Shown here: piece by piece, positions 1-5,541 of the stretch
Layout of the letters: every line of letters begins with the position of its first letter
Position numbering within the stretch: the first letter of the stretch is position 1
From: Elusimicrobia bacterium RIFOXYB2_FULL_49_7
Lineage (GTDB): Bacteria > Fibrobacterota > OXYB2-FULL-49-7
Length of the DNA: 5,541 nucleotides
Direction: 5' to 3'
Assembly: GCA_001800515.1 (NCBI GenBank)
Contig: MGVN01000002.1
Coordinates: 2,826-8,366 of the forward strand
Notes under the pieces: model-generated
Databases searched by the model: none
What the model was told of the DNA's origin: nothing
What the model saw: the letters and a program-made list of their open reading frames with translations, nothing else
Translations under genes and position numbers: made by a program

Positions 1-3000
1 GACATACGCGGCGGGTTGAATTTCACGGATAATGCCATAGACGCGCGGGTTAAGTTAATTGAAGGCTGGGTAAATAATCAATGGAAAGAGTCCGTTGAAG
101 CCGGTAAACTTGATCCGTTTATTGAAAATATTTGGAATGAGCTTGGCGGAACGGAAGAAGCCGGCATGGTTGGCCGCATGTTGCTGCTTATGTCGGAAAT
201 ATCTCCCGAAATATACCGGTCGCTCAAACTGGCCGGTGCCTCTTTTGTGGTTGATAAAGATGCGCCGTACGATGTTAAAGTGTTAAACGTAGACGGAAGG
301 CCGGTTGTGCATATATCGCTGGGCGATCCCGTGCTTGAGGACAACCGCATATTAACTGATATGGGTAATTTTGCCATATTCCCGGCTGCGTTCCGTAAGA
401 ACATGTCAAGCTTAAACCTTACGGTTGCTATTTCCGGTTCCCTGTACGATGTATGGGCCGCCTTGCTGCATGAGCCGGCCGTGTTGGACGGCCCGGTGGC
501 AGACAAACTGCGGCAGATGAAGGAAAGTGTTGTTACCGGTATTCCGTATGAGGCTGTAATCAGGAACAGAACCGAGTTGCAGCAGATGGTTTTGAAGCGT
601 TTTGGCTTCGTGCCTAAATACGGAGACACATTCTACAGCGAGGAAGCCCTGAAGGCTGTATATAAGTTGAGTGGCGCCTCGTTATCCAGTATTAACGCGC
701 CGGCCAATAACACAGCAGCTTCTTCCGGCATGGGAGCCTTGGCAATGATCGGCGCAGGCCTCAGTATTGGGGCGGGGGCGCTTAAGAAAACATTGGATCC
801 CAAGAAAATTGCCGGAAGCGCGACAAGCGAAATGATTGACCCGGATACGTGGTTGTTTAAGGAGTCGTCGCGTTTAAGCTTTAGAACGGACATGCTTGTG
901 GTAATGCCGCAGAACGCGGGAAAGATAAAGTCGCTGATTGAACAGCGTAAGCAGCTCGGCATAAAATCGCTGGCGGTAACGCTTCTAACCGAAGATGTTT
1001 CGCCGGCGGGGCTTAAATCGATTGGAAATACGGTAGTTGATGATAAGCTGTTAGTTGAATTGCGCTACGACAAGCAGAACCAGATAGTGTATGTAATTGC
1101 GGTAGATGATACCGAAGCAGGTGAATATGGGCTGGCCAGGCGCATAGCCGGCAACCAGAAAACCGCCGATAACCTTTTACCCGAAACAATGAGTATGCTT
1201 GCCGGCGCCGCCGCGCAGCTTGTCAAAGATATAAAAGCCGGCGAAGATAATGAGATAAAGGACTTTTTGCATGAAGAGGGCTTCGGCGAGGCATGGGCGT
1301 TCGAGTATGATCCGGACCCGTCGTTTACCGGCGCGCTTAATATGTACCTTGCACAAAACAATACGCCTGTAAAGCTGACCCCCTATTCATGGAATGTAAC
1401 TGACGATAAACTTATCGATCACGTAAAAACGATGATAACGGATTACGATGTCAGGAACCCGGTTGCGGGCGAACTTGCGGAAGGCAACAGGGAACGAAAT
1501 GCCGTTGAGGCGATGAGCGTCGGTTTTGCAATCAACGACATAGCATCCATAAACGACGACACCATGCCGCTCGGCACATTTACAAGCCTTGAAAGCGTGG
1601 CGGCTCAGTATTATGCCGCCGGAGTAAACCGCATGTCCGTGCGTATGCCGTCCGCCGAAGATATGCTGGCGCGCACAAACTGGCTTGAGGTTATTGACGG
1701 TTTAAATCCCGACAATCCCGAGACGCAGAGATTACGCGATATGATGACGGGAATTAACCGCCCGGAGGGCAACGTACCCGCAGGCCAGCTCGCGGAGATA
1801 AAGAGCCGGCTTGAAGAAATCGCGCGCGGCGTAATGAAACAATATAACCGGAACGACTTTGACGCATTCGTCGAAGAAATCGCCGTCCGGCAATTATTCG
1901 ACACGCTCAAAAATATCCCGGAAAGGCATGAAGGATTCAGCGCGCCCTTAAATATCGGCCCCGCTCTTGCGACATCCGTGGACAAAATGAAAGGCCTGCT
2001 TGATAAAATTACCGGCAACGTGCAGGTGGATGTCAGCGAGATGGGGGATGGTGCGCTGAGAGTTTTCATGAGCCTCCTCTGTGACGGAATCGGCAGGCAG
2101 CCGCGTGTCGAGATAAAATGCGCGTCCCCGCATGTGCCGTACATTAAATCAAGACTGGCGGCTGAAGACTATCAGTACAAGATAGTTATAAAAGGCGCAA
2201 CCGAAGACGACCGTCGTATCGCCCGCGAATTCGGCGCGGTTGTGGAAGTTGACGGCACCGTTTCAACCGCAAAGAACGACATAGAAAACGGCCTGAAATC
2301 CGGCGCCAACGGCCTCGACGTGGCCTTCGGCGGCGTTGCGGAAGATGGCACCCTCGTGCGCCTGCCGCGCCCCGTAGCTAACAACGGCGCCATCGGGCTT
2401 AACTGGATATATACTCTTGTGGAAGCCTTACGCGACATGGGTGCGATGAAAGTTATGACAGCCGAAGGCCGTGAACGCATAGGATATAACGACGGCCTGA
2501 AGCTTGCGCGCTCCATGGGATTGGACGACGCCGATACAAACGGCAAGTTCATTAAATTCCTGTTCTTCGCGGGCGCAAAAACGATCGATAAAGCCGCGGT
2601 TACGTATGCAATCGCGGAGCTTGCCAACGCTGAAAGCGCCGTTATCCCGGAGCAGATCGTGCGGCTCTTTTCCGCCAATGAAAAACTGGAAGTTGCTCTG
2701 AACGCGGTAGTAAAGACAATGGCAACTTATCCGCAGGAACACACGCAGGCATTCCGCGCCGAGATGGCCGGCATCCTGCGCGGTGTTACGGCGGGCGCGC
2801 TTGGCGCCTCTATCGAGCGCCTGCCGCTTGAAAAGCTAAGCCCGCTTCTGCCCATGGCGGTGGATGTAACCGGTTTCCTGAAATTTGTTGACGGCAAGCC
2901 CGTTATAGCCGCCGATACCCCGCTTGAAGCGATAGAACTTCTGCCAGTATTTGTCCTGTTGTTGCCGCAGTTTAAAGCGGAACTCGCCGCAAACGTAATA

Positions 3001-3678
3001 AGCCGTGTGAACGCGGATGAAGTAACCCCGCACGCGTTCCTGAAACTTGCCGACGTATTACACCGTATCGGCGAGAAGGAATCGTTCGAAAATCTTATGG
3101 CCGCGTATAACGATAAATTCCCGGAAGCAACCCTGACGCCGGAAGAGAAGATCCTGCTGCATAATTCAACTGTTGTGGATAAAACAGGCAGGGTGCGGCG
3201 TTCAAAAGAGGCCGCCATGCAGAAGCTGGTGATTTACATGATGAACCAGCCGGGCGTATCCGGAAATTCCATAATAGTAACCCTGTTATCCTCAAGTATC
3301 GGCGAAGAGCTGAAGACGGATAAATTAGAAACCATGCTTGGCAGCCTTGACGCACAGGAGAAGGCTGTAAATGCCGATATCGCCCAGAACGGTTACACCG
3401 CGCAGAACGCGCTTGCGCGCTACACCCTGCTGTGCCGCAAAGTTGCGCAGCTCAAGGCGGATAAAGCCGATGCGGCGCTTGATGCCGGGCTTGGAGATCT
3501 TCTGGCCGAACTTCAACGTTCGCCCGAAAGAAAGCCGATTACCCGTGCCGCAACCCTGAAGCTGTCGATAGAAACGCTCCTGGATGACGATGCCCCGCTG
3601 TTGACAAAAGATGACGTTAAAAACGCAACAAAAATAACATTATCCAATGTTACAGAAATGATGTTGCGCGCCCAATAG
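1..3678 (+). CDS. C-terminal part of a very large uncharacterised multidomain protein (5' truncated)
   Basis: I do not recognise a named family. The frame is open from base 1 to the TAG at 3676-3678 (1225 codons; residue 1 is the codon at base 1). A TTG at base 16 could be read as a start, but it has no spaced Shine-Dalgarno sequence and the frame continues upstream of it, so the true start probably lies outside the window. Visible layout: helical residues 1-75; strand-rich 81-112; an HEP motif at 157-159; a Gly/Ala-rich apolar stretch at about 241-260; alpha/beta parts at about 290-375 and 640-790 that share a similar unit (P..IKS..TED..G..VV); and a mostly helical tail from about 801 to the end, with an apolar LLPVFVLLLP helix near 980-989. 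Cysteines are rare. The GGLNF stretch at residues 4-8 recalls linkers in giant Omnitrophota proteins (from memory). The next gene starts 76 bases downstream on the same strand. That this is a real gene is very likely; its function is unknown. Confidence 0.93.
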   Translation, partial: DIRGGLNFTDNAIDARVKLIEGWVNNQWKESVEAGKLDPFIENIWNELGGTEEAGMVGRMLLLMSEISPEIYRSLKLAGASFVVDKDAPYDVKVLNVDGRPVVHISLGDPVLEDNRILTDMGNFAIFPAAFRKNMSSLNLTVAISGSLYDVWAALLHEPAVLDGPVADKLRQMKESVVTGIPYEAVIRNRTELQQMVLKRFGFVPKYGDTFYSEEALKAVYKLSGASLSSINAPANNTAASSGMGALAMIGAGLSIGAGALKKTLDPKKIAGSATSEMIDPDTWLFKESSRLSFRTDMLVVMPQNAGKIKSLIEQRKQLGIKSLAVTLLTEDVSPAGLKSIGNTVVDDKLLVELRYDKQNQIVYVIAVDDTEAGEYGLARRIAGNQKTADNLLPETMSMLAGAAAQLVKDIKAGEDNEIKDFLHEEGFGEAWAFEYDPDPSFTGALNMYLAQNNTPVKLTPYSWNVTDDKLIDHVKTMITDYDVRNPVAGELAEGNRERNAVEAMSVGFAINDIASINDDTMPLGTFTSLESVAAQYYAAGVNRMSVRMPSAEDMLARTNWLEVIDGLNPDNPETQRLRDMMTGINRPEGNVPAGQLAEIKSRLEEIARGVMKQYNRNDFDAFVEEIAVRQLFDTLKNIPERHEGFSAPLNIGPALATSVDKMKGLLDKITGNVQVDVSEMGDGALRVFMSLLCDGIGRQPRVEIKCASPHVPYIKSRLAAEDYQYKIVIKGATEDDRRIAREFGAVVEVDGTVSTAKNDIENGLKSGANGLDVAFGGVAEDGTLVRLPRPVANNGAIGLNWIYTLVEALRDMGAMKVMTAEGRERIGYNDGLKLARSMGLDDADTNGKFIKFLFFAGAKTIDKAAVTYAIAELANAESAVIPEQIVRLFSANEKLEVALNAVVKTMATYPQEHTQAFRAEMAGILRGVTAGALGASIERLPLEKLSPLLPMAVDVTGFLKFVDGKPVIAADTPLEAIELLPVFVLLLPQFKAELAANVISRVNADEVTPHAFLKLADVLHRIGEKESFENLMAAYNDKFPEATLTPEEKILLHNSTVVDKTGRVRRSKEAAMQKLVIYMMNQPGVSGNSIIVTLLSSSIGEELKTDKLETMLGSLDAQEKAVNADIAQNGYTAQNALARYTLLCRKVAQLKADKADAALDAGLGDLLAELQRSPERKPITRAATLKLSIETLLDDDAPLLTKDDVKNATKITLSNVTEMMLRAQ

Positions 3679-3710
3679 TATATTTTTGCATATTGTTTCG
3701 TTCTGTTAGC

Positions 3711-3727
3711 GCAGGGAAGCCCCCTGC
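3711..3727 (+). other. Small GC-rich hairpin between the two genes
   Basis: GCAGGG (3711-3716) can pair with CCCTGC (3722-3727) around a 5-base loop, a perfect 6-bp stem. The bases after it on the + strand are AAATATTGG, not a T-tract, and the reverse strand has no T-tract after it either. It is therefore not a standard intrinsic terminator. It could pause transcription, mark an RNA processing point between the genes, or be chance. It lies about 15 bases before the Shine-Dalgarno site and does not overlap it. Confidence 0.45.
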
Positions 3728-3742
3728 AAATATTGGCAAGCC

Positions 3743-3747
3743 GGAGA
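3743..3747 (+). promoter_or_regulatory. Shine-Dalgarno site for the GTG start at 3755
   Basis: GGAGA ends 7 to 8 bases before the GTG codon, the usual distance for ribosome binding. No other start codon lies in frame between the upstream in-frame stop (3707-3709) and this GTG, so the site decides the start of the second gene. Confidence 0.8.
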
Positions 3748-3754
3748 TTTTCAA

Positions 3755-3856
3755 GTGAAAAGTACAGTTACCAGGATACTATCGCTTGTAATTGCTTCCT
3801 GTTTTATCTACAGCTTCGTGCTGTTCGAGCCGCTGATGGGCGCGGTAAGTTTTGCG
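3755..3856 (+). other. N-terminal export signal or membrane anchor of the second gene
   Basis: Residues 1-34 show a short basic start (K2, R7), an uncharged hydrophobic run from I8 to F24, and then E25. A plausible signal peptidase I site is after A34 (S-F-A before the cut), with A30 as an alternative. The sequence I-A-S-C at 13-16 also fits a lipobox, but the apolar run continues past C16, which is unusual for a lipoprotein, so a normal signal peptide or an uncleaved anchor is more likely. Starting instead at the internal ATG at M28 would remove the signal and lacks the Shine-Dalgarno support. Confidence 0.7.
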
Positions 3857-5541
3857 CGCGAGCAGCGTGCGGCGGGCGAGGTGAAAGATAGAATAGAACG
3901 GTTTACGCTGCCATACCGCTACGGGCGTGTGGTAAGCGGGTCGCTGAAGTCCGATTCGCGGCTTGTAGTATACGTGCAGGACCTGCACTGCCATTCGGAA
4001 GTACAGAAGAATATCTACGAGATAATAAAGCTGTTTGACAACCGCTATGGTGTGGAACATATATATGTAGAAGGCGCCCGCGCGGGCCGCGTTGAGACAG
4101 CGCTGAGCAAGCTGCCGTCCGAGTTAAAGGAAGGCGTAATAGATGAGCTGATGGCCAAAGGGCTTATAAGCGGCGGCGAGTACTACGCGGTAAAGGAAGA
4201 ACGCGATAATCTATACGGGCTTGAGGACTGGGCGGTATATGAGGACAACGTAGGCCGCATCCGGCGGCTGCTTGCGGACAAGGAAATAAACAGCGCGGCC
4301 GCGGCACAGCTTTCCGGTAAGATAGAGGCCGCGAAATCGAAATACCTGTCAAAAACGATAAAGAAGCTCGACAGGAAGCTAACCGGCAACAAGGATTACG
4401 CGAAGCTTGCAGCGCTTGGAGCGAAGGTAAAAGAAGAGCTTGGCCAGTACCCGAACTTACAGCGGTACGTTCGTCTTAGCGCGTTGAAGGATGAGATATC
4501 GTTTAAGCGGCTGCCGAAAGAGCTGGGGGAGTATATAGGTGAGTTAAAGAAGGTGGTGCCGTTTAGCGTTTACCATGCGTTGACGAAGCGGCTAGAGGAA
4601 GGCGGGCGCGAAGACGAGTACTACCGTGGTTTATACGAAGTGGCGTGCCGGTACACGCCGCGGTTTGGCGATAAGTACCCGCAACTTGAGAAGTTTTTAG
4701 AGTACGTGCAGCTGAATTATCTTGTAAACCCGATAGATTTGGTAGCCGAGGAACGCGGTTACGTTCAGCGAATAGTTGAGAAACAGGCGAAAAGCAATTC
4801 CGACCGTGAGTTATTGTTCATCAGCCGGATGGGCAACATAGTAAAAGACGTGGCGCAGCTGAAAGTAACGCCGGATGATTACGAGTATTATAAAGAGAAC
4901 GTAAGCAGGTTTAAGCTTGTAGTGCGGAAGTACGTGGATTACGAAGATGCCGCCGCGGCATTTGATTTACTATCGAACGAAGACATAATAAAGTATTTTG
5001 AAACCAACATAGAGCGCAGCCGCATATTCGTAAGAAACATTGCCGGCGAAGCCGAAGCAATCCCCTCTTCAGACGGCGGCAACTACGCGGCCGTCATCGA
5101 CCGCCTGCCGGATTTCTCCGCGATAGACATAGTAATCACCGGCGGCTTCCATTCCGAAGTAGCCGGCCTTCTGGCCGGCCGTAACGTATCCTGCCTTTCA
5201 ATTACCCCCAATGTAACCAAAGAATTTGACGGCGCAATATATGAGAAGCTGATGAGCGGCACGCTTAACGCAGACACCGGCAAATCCGCGCTTGCAACGC
5301 CCGTGGCGCAATGGGCCGGCCTTGAGGTAAAAGACGATAACCCTGTAGCTGCTATCGGTAACGAAAACTTTGACAATCTTGTAAGCGTGATGCTTAACGT
5401 TGCCAAAGGCATAAATTATCAGTTATCCGACATACCGCAGGCTTTGCGCGCAGATCTCGGCATCACGTCGATAAAATCAACGGGCGAAAACAAATGGCAG
5501 CTGACCCGCGTTACAGGCGAGCGCGAAAGCACGCTGGCAGT
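3755..5541 (+). CDS. Exported TraB/TIKI/ChaN-like superfamily protein, putative (3' truncated)
   Basis: The frame stays open from GTG 3755 to the right edge (595 full codons). An in-frame TAG at 3707-3709 bounds it upstream, GTG 3755 is the first start codon after that stop, and a GGAGA lies 8 bases before it. Residues 1-34 look like an export signal. Block 1 (about 68-110) is a strand ending in QDLHCH (H78, H80), a helix, then a strand ending in VEG (E106). A short YGLED motif follows at 154-158. Residues about 165-420 are long, charged and helical. Block 2 (about 457-485) is a strand, GGFH (463-466), a helix and another strand. A His-bearing first strand, a Glu about 28 residues later and a late GxxH fit the TraB/TIKI/ChaN-EreA-like superfamily, some members of which are metal-dependent hydrolases or bind haem or iron. 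The assignment is inferred from layout. Activity, substrate and metal use are unknown. The protein probably acts outside the cytoplasm. Third-position codon use changes near 4940-5040. Confidence 0.9.
   Translation, partial: MKSTVTRILSLVIASCFIYSFVLFEPLMGAVSFAREQRAAGEVKDRIERFTLPYRYGRVVSGSLKSDSRLVVYVQDLHCHSEVQKNIYEIIKLFDNRYGVEHIYVEGARAGRVETALSKLPSELKEGVIDELMAKGLISGGEYYAVKEERDNLYGLEDWAVYEDNVGRIRRLLADKEINSAAAAQLSGKIEAAKSKYLSKTIKKLDRKLTGNKDYAKLAALGAKVKEELGQYPNLQRYVRLSALKDEISFKRLPKELGEYIGELKKVVPFSVYHALTKRLEEGGREDEYYRGLYEVACRYTPRFGDKYPQLEKFLEYVQLNYLVNPIDLVAEERGYVQRIVEKQAKSNSDRELLFISRMGNIVKDVAQLKVTPDDYEYYKENVSRFKLVVRKYVDYEDAAAAFDLLSNEDIIKYFETNIERSRIFVRNIAGEAEAIPSSDGGNYAAVIDRLPDFSAIDIVITGGFHSEVAGLLAGRNVSCLSITPNVTKEFDGAIYEKLMSGTLNADTGKSALATPVAQWAGLEVKDDNPVAAIGNENFDNLVSVMLNVAKGINYQLSDIPQALRADLGITSIKSTGENKWQLTRVTGERESTLA

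Noticed and set aside
16..18. TTG as the start codon of the large protein
   Set aside because: There is no properly spaced ribosome-binding sequence before it, and the frame is open through base 1. The upstream codons read as a plausible protein continuation (D-I-R-G-G).
3601..3606. TTGACA, a perfect -35 promoter hexamer
   Set aside because: No -10-like hexamer lies 16-18 bases downstream (about 3623-3630 reads ACGCAACA). It lies inside the coding region and encodes Leu-Thr in the protein tail.
3679..3684. TATATT as a -10 promoter element for the second gene
   Set aside because: The expected -35 position (about 3656-3661, AAATGA) does not resemble the consensus, and AT-rich bases after a stop codon are common.
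3711..3730. Intrinsic terminator after the large gene
   Set aside because: The stem is only 6 bp and neither strand has a T-tract following it.
3755..3802. Lipoprotein signal ending at C16
   Set aside because: I-A-S-C fits a lipobox, but the preceding apolar stretch is short and the apolar run continues after the Cys, so a normal signal peptide or anchor is more likely.
78..5412. Many reverse-strand and alternate-frame open frames of 60-180 codons
   Set aside because: They lie almost wholly within the two long coding frames and look like by-products of their codon use: rich in Ser, Arg and Pro, with no coherent domain features or convincing start signals.

Overview
The window looks like bacterial DNA of roughly balanced base composition. 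It holds two same-strand protein genes, both cut by the window edges, with a 76-base gap between them. No tRNA, rRNA, CRISPR array, transposase, long DNA repeat or convincing promoter or terminator is visible. The best guess for the organism is an uncultured member of Candidatus Omnitrophota (OP3) or a close relative. That rests on remembered resemblance, not a search: a short Gly-Gly-hydrophobic-Asn-Phe stretch at the left edge recalls linkers in very large Omnitrophota proteins, and the second gene has the His/Glu layout I associate with secreted proteins of that group.

Region 1 (1-3678): the C-terminal 1225 codons of a larger open reading frame that runs off the left edge. No named domain is recognised. 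It reads as a mixed helix/strand N-terminal part, a Gly/Ala-rich apolar stretch, two alpha/beta parts that may share a duplicated unit, and a long, mostly helical C-terminal third.

Region 2 (3679-3754): a short spacer with a 6-bp GC-rich hairpin that has no T-tract, followed by a clear Shine-Dalgarno sequence that sets a GTG start.

Region 3 (3755-5541, running off the right edge): an exported or membrane-anchored protein of at least 595 residues. Its first and last conserved blocks (DLHCH...VEG and GGFH) resemble the paired His/Glu signatures of the TraB/TIKI/ChaN-EreA-like superfamily. A long charged helical insert separates them. Its third-codon-position use changes sharply just before the C-terminal block.

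The two genes are probably co-transcribed, given the short gap, shared strand and absence of a terminator. A functional link is possible but not shown. The most useful leads are the unassigned large protein with its possible internal duplication, and the secreted His/Glu protein with its mosaic codon use.
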